Source: Pseudoxanthobacter soli DSM 19599 (GTDB lineage: Bacteria > Pseudomonadota > Alphaproteobacteria > Rhizobiales > Segnochrobactraceae). From it: a stretch of 64,000 nt of DNA. The first letter of the stretch is position 1. Every line of letters begins with the position of its first letter. A model generated the notes under the pieces. That model was not told the origin of the DNA. It saw only the letters and a list, made by a program, of their open reading frames with translations, and did not search any database. Where the stretch lies: positions 186,001 to 250,000 of the forward strand of contig NZ_FRXO01000004.1 in assembly GCF_900148505.1 (NCBI RefSeq), given 5' to 3'. This document shows, in pieces, positions 36,218-44,510 of this stretch. A program made the position numbers and the translations under genes.

Positions 36218-37066
36218 TCACTCGAGGTCGCCGAGTTCCTCGTGGATGCTGGCGACGATCTCGCTGCGCTGCTCGGCCGATTTTCCGACCTTGGCGGCGA
36301 AGGTCAGCGCGAGCAGCCGGATGGCGCTCGATACCGCCGTGTGGGATGGCCCCAGCGCAAAGCTCGAAACATGGCATGGCAGCACCACCTTCGAATGGCG
36401 CTGCGCTTCGAGCATCGACGTGCGGTCGGTGATGGTGACCACATTGAGCCGGCTCGTCGCGGCGAAGCTCAGGATCGGCTTCAGCACGCTCTGATGCGGC
36501 GGCAGCGTGATCAGGAGCAGCACGTCCTTCGGGCCGGTCATGGCGAGGTCTTCCGCCCACGAGCCCTGGTTGATGCCCAGAATCATCACGCCGTGACGCA
36601 GCCGCGCGAACAACAGGCGCGCATAGCGCGCGAAGCCCTCCTCCGGCCCGAGCCCGAGCACCCAGACCCGCGGCGCATCGGCGATCAGTTCGGCGGCCTC
36701 GCGCACCTTGTCCGACCGCAATTCCTCGAAGGTCTTGGTGAGATTGCGCAGTTCGAGTTCCAGATGGGCGCCGATGGTGCGCCCCATCGCGACCTGCTCG
36801 GACTTCGTCACCGAGAACTCATAGGGCTGGGTGCGGTTGCGCTCCTCGCGCGCCTGCAGCTTCACCTCGTTGAAGTCGGCATAGCCGAGGTGCTGAAAGA
36901 ACCGCGCCGCCGTCGCCTTGGAGACGCCGGCCATTTCGGCGATCTCGGTCGCCGAATGGGTGAGGATGTCGTCCTGCCGGTCGAGGATGAGCTGGGCGAG
37001 CTTCTGCTCGCCGCTCGTCAAGCGGGAATACCGTTCCTGAATCCGCAGAACCAGTCGAGAAGCCAT
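36218..37066 (-). CDS. MurR/RpiR-family transcriptional regulator
   Basis: A 282-residue regulator: HTH_6 domain with SATEIAEMAGVSKATAARFF (about residues 35-54) and a C-terminal SIS domain (WVLGLGPEEGFARYARL, KDVLLLITLPPHQS). SIS domains usually sense sugar phosphates. It is convergent with the Amadori ATPase gene and divergent from the COG0212/ABC operon, with a perfect inverted repeat in the shared promoter region, so it more likely controls the latter and itself. Control of the Amadori operon through a phosphosugar cannot be excluded. Confidence 0.88.
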   Translation of the reverse strand: MASRLVLRIQERYSRLTSGEQKLAQLILDRQDDILTHSATEIAEMAGVSKATAARFFQHLGYADFNEVKLQAREERNRTQPYEFSVTKSEQVAMGRTIGAHLELELRNLTKTFEELRSDKVREAAELIADAPRVWVLGLGPEEGFARYARLLFARLRHGVMILGINQGSWAEDLAMTGPKDVLLLITLPPHQSVLKPILSFAATSRLNVVTITDRTSMLEAQRHSKVVLPCHVSSFALGPSHTAVSSAIRLLALTFAAKVGKSAEQRSEIVASIHEELGDLE

Positions 37067-37122
37067 CAGCCTGCCATGCCCATCCGGCGCCCATAAAAAG
37101 ATCTATCACGACCCTTGCAAAC

Positions 37123-37140
37123 ATGAAACTGATGTTTCAT
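37123..37140. promoter_or_regulatory. Inverted-repeat operator between the RpiR gene and the COG0212 operon
   Basis: ATGAAAC-TGAT-GTTTCAT is a perfect 7-bp inverted repeat in the 139-base divergent gap, with further GAAAC half-sites around 37146-37158. The GAAA/TTTC character fits sites bound by several RpiR-family proteins. TTGCAA at 37115-37120 may be a -35 for the rightward operon. No thiamin-pyrophosphate riboswitch consensus (CTGAGA) is present. Confidence 0.65.
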
Positions 37141-37205
37141 TCTCGCGAAACGTTGAAACCAACGGCTCGCGGCCCGACCCGCACGCGACCGCCCGGGATG
37201 CGTCC

Positions 37206-37943
37206 ATGTCGAACGCACGCCTCACACGCCAGCGTATATGGGACCGGTTGAAGGACGCCGCGCGCCCCGACACGCGGTTCCATCTCGACTTCGCTGAGTT
37301 CATTCCGGATTTCGACGGTGCCGAGGCGGCGACGGATCGCATCACCGCGCTGCCGACCTTTGCGGACTGCCGACTGGCCTTCGTCACGCCGGACAATTCC
37401 ATGACCGCGCTGCGCCGCCGGCTGATCGCGGCGCGGGTGCCGATGGTCACGGCGACCTACAATATCCAGCGCGGCTTTCTCTATCTCGCGCCGGACGTGG
37501 TTCCCGAAGGCGCGGAGCTTTATGCCTCGTGGCTCGACGGCATCGAGCACTTCGCCCGACCGGTGACGCTGGAGGACATCGTCGCGCTCGGACGGTTCGA
37601 CTTCATGGCGACCGGCGCCTCCGCCGTCTCTGTCGATGGGGTGCGCTTCGGCAAGGGCCACACCTTCTTCGATCTGGAGTGGGGGATGTTCACCGATCTC
37701 GGGCTGGCCTCCGAGACGACGCCGGTTGCCGCGATCGTCCATGAATCCCAGGTCGTCGAGGATCATCTCCAGATCGGCGAAACCGATATGCCGGTCGACA
37801 TCATCGCAACGCCGGGCCGGCTCATTCGCGTGGATCGCGCCGGCCGCCGGCCGCGCGGCATGAAGTGGGATCTCCTGACGCCGCAGGAAATCAACCAGAT
37901 ACCGCCCCTGCGGGAGCTCGCCCGCATCCGGGGAATCGCCTGA
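37206..37943 (+). CDS. 5-formyltetrahydrofolate cyclo-ligase paralogue, COG0212 (copy 1)
   Basis: A 245-residue protein with the NagB/RpiA/CoA-transferase-like fold of 5-formyl-THF cyclo-ligase, but with the ATP/folate-site motif changed: GVRFGKGHTFFDLEWGM (near residues 145-161) in place of the usual GxGxGYYDR. This diverged version defines the COG0212 paralogue group. A published comparative study (Pribat and colleagues, 2011) linked that group to a cryptic role in thiamin metabolism and not to cyclo-ligase activity. It is the first gene of an operon that continues with a thiamin-precursor-type importer and ends with a second copy. Other matched motifs are FVTPDNSM and TATYNIQRGFLYL. The substrate is unknown. 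Confidence 0.82.
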   Translation: MSNARLTRQRIWDRLKDAARPDTRFHLDFAEFIPDFDGAEAATDRITALPTFADCRLAFVTPDNSMTALRRRLIAARVPMVTATYNIQRGFLYLAPDVVPEGAELYASWLDGIEHFARPVTLEDIVALGRFDFMATGASAVSVDGVRFGKGHTFFDLEWGMFTDLGLASETTPVAAIVHESQVVEDHLQIGETDMPVDIIATPGRLIRVDRAGRRPRGMKWDLLTPQEINQIPPLRELARIRGIA

Positions 37944-37971
37944 CCGACATCCAGCAAGGGGAACGACCGCA

Positions 37972-38961
37972 ATGAGCTTCAAAGTCGACAGACGCCGCTT
38001 CCTCGGCCTCGCAGGCGGCCTCATGGGCGCCGCCGCGGCCTATCCGCTGCTTGGCCGGGGCACGGCGCACGCGGCCTCGCCCTTCGCCTTCCAGGCGTCG
38101 TGGATCAACGACGCCGAGTTCTCCGGCTACTTCCTCGCCGCCGACAAGGGCTTCTACAAGGATGAGGGCCTCGATCTCACCTACCTCTCCGGCGGACCGG
38201 ACGTGATCCCGGAAAGCACGCTGATCGCCGGCAAGGCCGACCTGACGCTGACCACGCCCGACACCACCATCAAGGCCATCGTCGAGCAGAACGCGCCTTT
38301 CAAGATCATCGGCGCGCAGTACCAGAAGAACCCGCTGGGCGTGATCTCCCTCGCCAAGAACCCGATCCGCGAGCCGAAGGACCTCGTCGGCAAGACGCTC
38401 GCCGTGCCGCCGGTCAACGTGATCTCGGTCGAGGCAATGCTGAAGATCTCGGGCGTCGACCGGTCCCAGGTCAAGATCGTGCCCTACGCCTACGATCCGA
38501 CCCCGCTCATCAAGGGCGAGATCGACGCTTCCGTCGACTTCACCACCAACGTGCCCTTCACCATCGAGCAGGCCGGCGAAAAGGCTGTGTCGTTCCTGCT
38601 CTACGACTACGGCTTCACGATCTTCAACGACACAGTCGTCGTGACCGAAGAGACGTTGAAGACGAAGCGCAAGGAAATCGTCGCCTTCCTCAAGGCCAGC
38701 CGCAAGGGTTGGGTGGAGAACCTCAAGGACCCGGCCGTCTATCCGCCGACCTTCGCCGATACCTGGTTCAAGGGCACCGGGCGCTCGGTCGCCAACGAGG
38801 TCTACTTCAACACGGCGCAGAAGCCGCTGATCGAGGCCGCCGGCGGCATCTTCTCCATGAGCGAGGAATCGATCGAGGCCAACATCAAGGCCCTGTCGGA
38901 AGTCGGTATCCCTGCGAAGAAGGACTATTTCGACACCACCGTTCTCGCGGAACTCGAATGA
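37972..38961 (+). CDS. ABC importer substrate-binding protein, NMT1/ThiY type
   Basis: A 329-residue binding protein with a Tat-type signal (DRRRFLGLAGG, cleavage near AHA at residue 35). The mature protein matches the NMT1/THI5 family: WINDAEFSGYFLAADKGFY is the opening shared with ThiY (formylaminopyrimidine/HMP-binding) and with sulfonate- and riboflavin-precursor-binding proteins. Export by Tat suggests folding in the cytoplasm. The stop overlaps the ATPase start in ATGA. Given the COG0212 neighbours, a thiamin pyrimidine or other heterocyclic vitamin precursor is the best guess. The family alone does not prove it. Confidence 0.88.
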   Translation: MSFKVDRRRFLGLAGGLMGAAAAYPLLGRGTAHAASPFAFQASWINDAEFSGYFLAADKGFYKDEGLDLTYLSGGPDVIPESTLIAGKADLTLTTPDTTIKAIVEQNAPFKIIGAQYQKNPLGVISLAKNPIREPKDLVGKTLAVPPVNVISVEAMLKISGVDRSQVKIVPYAYDPTPLIKGEIDASVDFTTNVPFTIEQAGEKAVSFLLYDYGFTIFNDTVVVTEETLKTKRKEIVAFLKASRKGWVENLKDPAVYPPTFADTWFKGTGRSVANEVYFNTAQKPLIEAAGGIFSMSEESIEANIKALSEVGIPAKKDYFDTTVLAELE

Positions 38962-39728
38962 ACCCGCCTTCCGGCATCCGTCTCACGGCGGTGTCGCGGT
39001 CCTTCTCGGGCCGCGGCGCCGCCGTGCAGGCGCTCGACGCGGTGTCGCTCGATTGCCCGGCCGGATCCTTCACGGCACTCATCGGCCCGTCCGGGTGCGG
39101 CAAGTCCACCCTGCTCCGCATCGCGCTCGGCCTCGACAAGCCGGACGGCGGCGAGATCGCCATCGGCGGTCTTGCACCGACGGAAGCGGCGCGTGCGGGC
39201 ATCACCGGCGTTGCCTTTCAGGATGCCGCGCTGATGCCTTGGCGCACCGTCGCCGACAATATCGCCCTTCCACTCGACGTGCTCGGCCGCCCGCGCAGGG
39301 CGAACGCCGCAAAGATCGCCGAGCTGATCGGGCTCGTCGGCCTCGCCGGGTTCGAGAACGCATTGCCGGGCGAGCTTTCCGGCGGCATGCGCCAGCGCGT
39401 CGCCATCGCCCGCTCGCTCGTCACCGATCCCAAGGTGCTGTTTCTCGACGAGCCGTTCGGCGCGCTCGACCAGATCCTGCGCCGGCAAATGAATATCGAA
39501 CTGCAGCGCATCTGGATGGAAAGCGGCACCACCACGCTGCTCGTCACCCACGGCATCGACGAGGCGGTATTCCTCGCCGACCGTGTCGTCGTGATGCAGA
39601 GCCGCCCGGGCCGCATCGGGCGCATCGTCGACATTCCCCTGCCCCGCCCGCGCCACCCCGACATCTTCACCGCCGCGGAATTCCATCGCCTCGAAGACGA
39701 GATCGCCGGAGCGCTCGATGGCCACTGA
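38958..39728 (+). CDS. ABC importer ATPase (TauB/SsuB/ThiZ type)
   Basis: A 256-residue ATPase with Walker A GPSGCGKST at residues 43-51, signature LSGGMRQRVAIARSL and Walker B VLFLDEPFGALDQ, as in the nitrate/taurine/thiamin-precursor importers. The start at 38958 is set by the ATGA overlap with the binding-protein gene. Its last 11 bases overlap the permease gene in another frame, so the transporter genes are tightly coupled. Confidence 0.92.
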   Translation: MNPPSGIRLTAVSRSFSGRGAAVQALDAVSLDCPAGSFTALIGPSGCGKSTLLRIALGLDKPDGGEIAIGGLAPTEAARAGITGVAFQDAALMPWRTVADNIALPLDVLGRPRRANAAKIAELIGLVGLAGFENALPGELSGGMRQRVAIARSLVTDPKVLFLDEPFGALDQILRRQMNIELQRIWMESGTTTLLVTHGIDEAVFLADRVVVMQSRPGRIGRIVDIPLPRPRHPDIFTAAEFHRLEDEIAGALDGH

Positions 39729-41301
39729 GGCGCGAGGCGCGACCTCCGCGCGATGGGCGACGTGGCGCAATTGGCTGATCCTCATCGCCGTGTGGGAGAT
39801 CGTCGGCCGCTTCGGCCTCGTGGCGCACGGCGCGCTGCCGGCGCCCTCGGCGGTGCTGATGCGGCTCTGGGTCGACCGGGCCGACTATCCTCCCCATATC
39901 GGCGCCACGCTCGCCGGCGCCGGCCTCGGGTTCCTGATCGGCAATGCCGTGGCCATCGCGGCAGGCGTACTGTTCGCGCTCGTGCCCGTCGCCTCTCGGC
40001 TCGGCCGTGGCATCAATATCGCCCTGTTTGCGCTGCCGCCGATCGCCATCTCGCCGCTCCTGGTCCTGACCCTTTCCGGAATGACGCCGCGCGTCGTGCT
40101 GGCGGCGGTCGGATGTTACTTCGTCACCATGACGGCGACCGTCACCGGTCTGACCCAGGCCGACAGCCGGATGTTGGACGTGGTGCGCGCCTATGGCGGC
40201 CGCCGGCTCGCCCTGCTGCGGTTCGTGCAGTTTCGCGCGGCGGTACCCTCCATTCTCTCGGGCCTTCGCATCGCGGCGCCGAACGCGGTGCTCGGGTCCA
40301 TCCTCGCCGAGTTCGGCGGCGGCGGCCGCTTTGGTCTCGGGGCCTATCTCATCGGTTCGCTCGGTCGCGCCGAGCCTGACCGGCTGTGGGGCATCGGGCT
40401 TGCTGCCACGCTGATCGCTGGGCTCGCCTACGGCCTGTTTTCGCTGATTGCGCTGCGCTTCACCGGGGCCACCCGCGCCGTCACCATCCCCGCGAGCCCG
40501 CCCGCGGTGGCAGACGCAGCCGGCCCGTTGTGGTTCTCGGCTCTCATGACGCTCGGATCGGTGATGATGCCGCTGGCGCTGTGGTGGCTGCTGCTCGCCG
40601 CCCTCGGCGCGCCCGCCATGATCGCCAAGACGCCGGCCGGTCTGTTCGAGTACCTTTTCCTCCTGCCCGGCTCCGGCACGGCGCAGGCGAGATTGCTGGC
40701 CGCGCTCGGCGAAACCCTGCCGATGGCCGTGCTCGGCATGGTCGCTGGCATCGGCTTCGCCGCGCTGCTCGCGATCGCCTCGGTGGTGCGGCCTGGAATT
40801 ACCCGGGCTCTGATGCCCGTCGCGCTCGTCACACAGACCATGCCGCTCGTCGCGCTGACGCCGCTGCTCGTGCTGATGCTCGGCCGCGGGCCGTCGGTGA
40901 TCCTGTGGATCACCGTTTCGGTGACGTTCTTCCCCGCCTTCGTCACCATCGCCCAGGGGCTTGCGCTCGTGCCGCAGTCCGCGCTCGACGTGCCGCGGGC
41001 CTACGGCGCGGGACCGCTCAAGCAGCTTCGGCTGGTCTCGCTGCCGGCTTCCCTGCCCTATCTCTTCGCCGCCACCCGCCTCGCCGTGCCGCGGGCGCTG
41101 CTCGGCGTGATGATTGCGGAATGGCTCGCGACCGGCACCGGGCTCGGCAACCTCCTGAACCAGTCCCGCGGCTATCTCGATTACGGGATGATCTGGTCGG
41201 TCGCGGTCGTCTCGGTGCTGATCTCCGTCCTGTTCTACCAAGTCGTCGTTCTCGTCGAACGGCAGGTCCTCTCGCGCCGCGGCATGCGCGCCGCCGACTG
41301 A
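39718..41301 (+). CDS. Fused double permease of the NMT1-type importer
   Basis: A 527-residue membrane protein made of two tandem permease units of the BPD_transp_1 family. The first (about residues 15-245) has the coupling loop around VVRAYGGRRLALLRFVQF. The second (about 275-515) has DVPRAYGAGPLKQLRLVSL. The usual ThiX/SsuC/TauC permease is a single unit of about 250 residues acting as a homodimer. Here both halves of the channel are in one chain, as in some iron and a few HMP/nitrate-type systems. The halves have diverged clearly, so the fusion is not a recent tandem duplication. It is coupled to the ATPase gene by an 11-base overlap. Confidence 0.88.
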   Translation: MATEARGATSARWATWRNWLILIAVWEIVGRFGLVAHGALPAPSAVLMRLWVDRADYPPHIGATLAGAGLGFLIGNAVAIAAGVLFALVPVASRLGRGINIALFALPPIAISPLLVLTLSGMTPRVVLAAVGCYFVTMTATVTGLTQADSRMLDVVRAYGGRRLALLRFVQFRAAVPSILSGLRIAAPNAVLGSILAEFGGGGRFGLGAYLIGSLGRAEPDRLWGIGLAATLIAGLAYGLFSLIALRFTGATRAVTIPASPPAVADAAGPLWFSALMTLGSVMMPLALWWLLLAALGAPAMIAKTPAGLFEYLFLLPGSGTAQARLLAALGETLPMAVLGMVAGIGFAALLAIASVVRPGITRALMPVALVTQTMPLVALTPLLVLMLGRGPSVILWITVSVTFFPAFVTIAQGLALVPQSALDVPRAYGAGPLKQLRLVSLPASLPYLFAATRLAVPRALLGVMIAEWLATGTGLGNLLNQSRGYLDYGMIWSVAVVSVLISVLFYQVVVLVERQVLSRRGMRAAD

Positions 41302-41315
41302 CAAGGAGCCTTTTC

Positions 41316-42056
41316 ATGGAAATCGCCGATCACAAGGCTTCTGTGCGCGAGCGCGTCTGGACGGAACTGCGCAAGGTGGCCGTGCCCGACAGCCGCTTCC
41401 ACTTCGATTTCGGCGAGTTCATCGCCGACTTCGAAGGCAGCGACGCCGCTGTCGCGCGCCTCGTCGACCATCGCTTCTATCGCGACGCCGATTTCATCTT
41501 CATCACGCCGGACAACTGCCTCGACCAGCTTCGCCTGAAGGCCCTGCAGGACGGCAAGACCATCCTGATGACGACCTATTCCATCAAGCGCGGCTTCTGG
41601 GTGCTCGATCCGGCGGCGATCGCGCCCGATCTCCATCTCTACGCCTCCACCCTCGACGGAATGGAGCGGGTCGGCCGGCCGGTCACGCTCAAGGACATCG
41701 CCACCATGCCGCCGGTCGACTACATGGTCACCGGCACAGGCGCCATCAATCTCGAGGGTGTCCGCTTCGGCAAGGGCCACGGCTTCTTCGACGCGGAATG
41801 GGGTATGCTCTACCGCATCGGCCGCATTTCGGCGTCAACGCCTGCCGCCGCAGTGGTTCACGATTGCCAGGTGCTGGACGAGACGCTGACGCCCGACGTC
41901 TACGACACCGTCGCCGACGTGATCTTCACGCCGACCCGCACCATCGAGGTCTCGTCGCCCCATAAGCCGACCTGCGGCATCCTGTGGGACCGACTCGACC
42001 CGCACATGTACGAAACCATTCCGCCGCTCCAGGAACTGAAGGCGATGGGGCTCTGA
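41316..42056 (+). CDS. 5-formyltetrahydrofolate cyclo-ligase paralogue, COG0212 (copy 2)
   Basis: A 246-residue paralogue of the protein at 37206, with the same signature GVRFGKGHGFFDAEWGM near residues 146-162, plus FITPDNCLDQ and TTYSIKRGFWVLDP. AAGGAGCC lies seven bases before the ATG, a strong ribosome-binding site. It closes the importer operon, 14 bases after the permease. Two diverged copies at the two ends of one transporter operon suggest either two successive reactions or a heteromeric enzyme acting on the imported compound. Canonical cyclo-ligase activity is doubtful because of the altered ATP-site motif. Confidence 0.82.
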   Translation: MEIADHKASVRERVWTELRKVAVPDSRFHFDFGEFIADFEGSDAAVARLVDHRFYRDADFIFITPDNCLDQLRLKALQDGKTILMTTYSIKRGFWVLDPAAIAPDLHLYASTLDGMERVGRPVTLKDIATMPPVDYMVTGTGAINLEGVRFGKGHGFFDAEWGMLYRIGRISASTPAAAVVHDCQVLDETLTPDVYDTVADVIFTPTRTIEVSSPHKPTCGILWDRLDPHMYETIPPLQELKAMGL

Positions 42057-42061
42057 AGCCG

Positions 42062-42091
42062 AAAGGCCGGCGGATCGCTCCGCCGGCCTTT
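42062..42091. terminator. Bidirectional intrinsic terminator
   Basis: A perfect 13-bp stem (42062-42074 with 42079-42091) and a TCGC loop, with AAA at one foot and TTT at the other. It lies between the COG0212 operon (stop 42056) and the convergent luciferase-like gene (stop 42122), so it can terminate both. Confidence 0.9.
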
Positions 42092-42121
42092 CTGCGTGCG
42101 CGTCGCGTCAAAGACCGGTGC

Positions 42122-43144
42122 TCAGCGCCAGCCGAGAGCGGGCGCGACGTGGGTCAGGATCGCCTCGATCACATGGGCGTTGTAGGCGACGCCGAGCTGG
42201 TTCGGGACGGTGAGGAGCAGCGTGTCGGCTTCGGCTATGGCCTCGTCCTGACGGAGTTGCTCGACCAGAACGTCCGGCTCGGCGGCATAGCTGCGGCCGA
42301 AGATTGCCCGCGTCTTCTCGTCGATGAAGCCGACGGAGTCGTTTTCCTGACCGCCGCCGCCGAAATAGGCGCGGTCGCGGTCGTCGACCAGCGCGAAGAT
42401 GCTGCGGCTGACCGACACCCGCGGCGTGCGCTTGTGGCCCGCTTCCTGCCACGCCGCGCGGTAGGCGCGGATCTGATTGGCCTGCTGGACGTGGAACGGC
42501 TCGCCGGTCTCGTCGTCCTTCAGGGTAGAGCTCTGCAGATTCAGCCCCAGCTTTGCTGCCCAGACCGCGGTCGCGTTGGAACCGGCCCCCCACCAGATCC
42601 GCTCGCGCAGCCCCTCCGAATGCGGCTCGAGCCGCAGCAGGCCCGGCGGGTTCGGGAACATCGGCCGCGGATTGGGCTCGGCGAAGCCTTGGCCCTTCAG
42701 CACGTCCAGCAGCACCTCGGCGTGGCGGCGGCCCATATCGGCATCTGTCTGGCCGTCCGTCGGGGCGTAGCCGAAATAGCGCCAGCCGTCGATGACCTGT
42801 TCCGGCGAGCCGCGGCTGATGCCGAGCTGGAGGCGCCCACCGGCGATGAGGTCCGCCGCGCCGGCATCCTCCGCCATGTAGAGCGGATTTTCATAGCGCA
42901 TGTCGATGACGGCCGTGCCGATCTCGATGCGGCTCGTCCTCGCGCCAACCGCGGCGAGCAGCGGGAACGGCGACGCGAGCTGGCGGGCGAAGTGATGCAC
43001 CCGGAAATAGGCTCCATCGGCACCGAGCTGTTCGGCCGCGACCGCGAGCTCGATGGATTGCAGCAGCGCATCCCCCGCCGAACGCGTCTGGGAATGAACC
43101 GAGGGCGACCAATGGCCGAACGAGAGAAAGCCGATCTTTTTCAC
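42122..43144 (-). CDS. Luciferase-like (LLM) flavin-dependent monooxygenase
   Basis: A 340-residue bacterial-luciferase-like TIM barrel that would use reduced FMN and oxygen. Family motifs are KKIGFLSFGHW at the N-terminus, AAVGARTSRIEIGTAVIDMRYENPLYMAEDA near residues 75-105 and RLQLGISRGSPEQV near 116. The GTG at 43144 is chosen because it gives the standard N-terminus; the open frame extends 38 codons further to an ATG at 43258 that overlaps the next gene and looks non-coding. It follows the exported hydrolase gene in the same direction. Substrates of this group range from alkanes to sulfonates and heterocycles and cannot be deduced here. Confidence 0.88.
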   Translation of the reverse strand: MKKIGFLSFGHWSPSVHSQTRSAGDALLQSIELAVAAEQLGADGAYFRVHHFARQLASPFPLLAAVGARTSRIEIGTAVIDMRYENPLYMAEDAGAADLIAGGRLQLGISRGSPEQVIDGWRYFGYAPTDGQTDADMGRRHAEVLLDVLKGQGFAEPNPRPMFPNPPGLLRLEPHSEGLRERIWWGAGSNATAVWAAKLGLNLQSSTLKDDETGEPFHVQQANQIRAYRAAWQEAGHKRTPRVSVSRSIFALVDDRDRAYFGGGGQENDSVGFIDEKTRAIFGRSYAAEPDVLVEQLRQDEAIAEADTLLLTVPNQLGVAYNAHVIEAILTHVAPALGWR

Positions 43145-43254
43145 AATGAGCCTGCCGAACCGGGAAAGGGCGCGCGCAGGGTAGGCCCGGGTGGCAGCGA
43201 AAGCATCCGGAAAATGGCGAGGATGGCGCGCGGCAGCAATGCGCCGGCGATGGA

Positions 43255-44241
43255 TCAATTCGTCAGCCGCGGCTTCTGCTCGGGCATCTGTTCAAGCGTC
43301 TTGATGATATCATCGGTACTTGCGCCGGCCGCGCACATTTCCGTCGCCGTCTCTCCGAAATCGACCAGATCGTGATGCCGACTGTCCGTCGCCCTCTGCA
43401 AGGGGATCAGCCATGCGGCATGGCCGCGTGCCACGATGCCCTCGAAGAACTGTTTCTGCGCTGAGAACGGAACATTCTTCTCCCGGGGATCCCCGATGAC
43501 GAAAATCCGTCTGGCTGGATCGGAGGGCACCTTGTCGAGCGAGTCATAGGGATCGAACCGCGTCAGTCGCTCGTCCTTCCTTATCAGGCCCCTCGCCTCG
43601 AGATAGGCGCGATAGGCCGAGGCGCCGGACGATATGACGGCGCAGCGCAGATCGCTCCTGCGGGCCAGCATTTCGGCGACCAGCGTGCCGCCTCCGCTGT
43701 GTCCGCCCAGCGACCAGGCCTGAATGCCGTAGCGCCGCTTCAAGCCGTCCAGCGCGGCGTCGATCAGTTCTGCCTCGATCGGGCGCCCCCTCGTCGTGTA
43801 GTGCTTGCCCGCGCTTCCGTACGTGCCAGGGCGGCCGAGGAAGATCGACGGAACATGGAAACGGGCGGAAAGGCCCTGTTCAAGCGCCACCATCTCTGTC
43901 GGGCCGAAGCCCTTCTGCCTCTTGTCCGCGTTCTGTCCCTTGGGGCCGAGGACATCGCCGTTCAGCCAGATTGCGGTCACCGGATTGGGTCCCGGTGCTG
44001 CCTTGAGGCCGGCAGCGTAATAGCGCAGGCAGGACCCCTGCCCCGCGACCTCGACCCAGATCGCGGTCTCGTTCTTCTCAAGAACCGCGCACGCCGAGCG
44101 GCTGATCTCGATGCCGTTGACGACGGCGACGGGATCGAACTGGTTCGTCTCCGCCACCGACTGGGCGAACGAGGGTGTCGGCAGCGAACCGCCGATGAAA
44201 GCGGCGAAAGCCAGTCCGGCCAGCGTGTGCGACGCATGCAT
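43255..44241 (-). CDS. Exported alpha/beta hydrolase, substrate unknown
   Basis: A 328-residue protein with a Sec signal peptide (cleavage after SFA near residue 26). The mature part has an alpha/beta-hydrolase core with nucleophile elbow GGHSGGG near residues 178-184 (Ser catalytic). A plausible Asp lies in VIGDPRE and a His in SRHHDLVDF. It is therefore probably a periplasmic esterase, peptidase or acyl-hydrolase. The N-terminal segment before the core is not recognisable. It lies between the LLM enzyme and the aromatic-acid efflux operon, 269 bases from the latter, so it likely has its own promoter. Confidence 0.78.
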   Translation of the reverse strand: MHASHTLAGLAFAAFIGGSLPTPSFAQSVAETNQFDPVAVVNGIEISRSACAVLEKNETAIWVEVAGQGSCLRYYAAGLKAAPGPNPVTAIWLNGDVLGPKGQNADKRQKGFGPTEMVALEQGLSARFHVPSIFLGRPGTYGSAGKHYTTRGRPIEAELIDAALDGLKRRYGIQAWSLGGHSGGGTLVAEMLARRSDLRCAVISSGASAYRAYLEARGLIRKDERLTRFDPYDSLDKVPSDPARRIFVIGDPREKNVPFSAQKQFFEGIVARGHAAWLIPLQRATDSRHHDLVDFGETATEMCAAGASTDDIIKTLEQMPEQKPRLTN

Positions 44242-44510
44242 GGGTATCTCCCCGTTGCCATGTCGTCGAAAGGAAGCGGGCGTCGGTGCTGGAAATATGG
44301 CTCCGCGGTTGATGCGCCGATCTATGGTGAACGGACGGTGAATCGAGGCAAGCGCCGGTATCTGGCGCCGGGTAGCAGAGTCAGCGGCAGTCCGGTCGGC
44401 CGCGCGAAGCCTTGGATGGGCGAAGCCGCGACGACTGCTTCATTGCCATGTTTGCCGTCTCGCGCGGGACGTCCTCAAAGAAGACAATGCCCTCGCAGGA
44501 AATGCCGGCT

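Noticed and set aside
37067-37205. Thiamin-pyrophosphate riboswitch before the COG0212 operon
   Set aside because: No CTGAGA-type consensus or matching helix pattern seen by eye; a covariance-model search would settle it.
39667-41304. 545-codon minus-strand frame opposite the fused permease
   Set aside because: Extremely Arg/Gly/His/Gln-rich antisense frame with no motif; the plus-strand membrane protein is clear.
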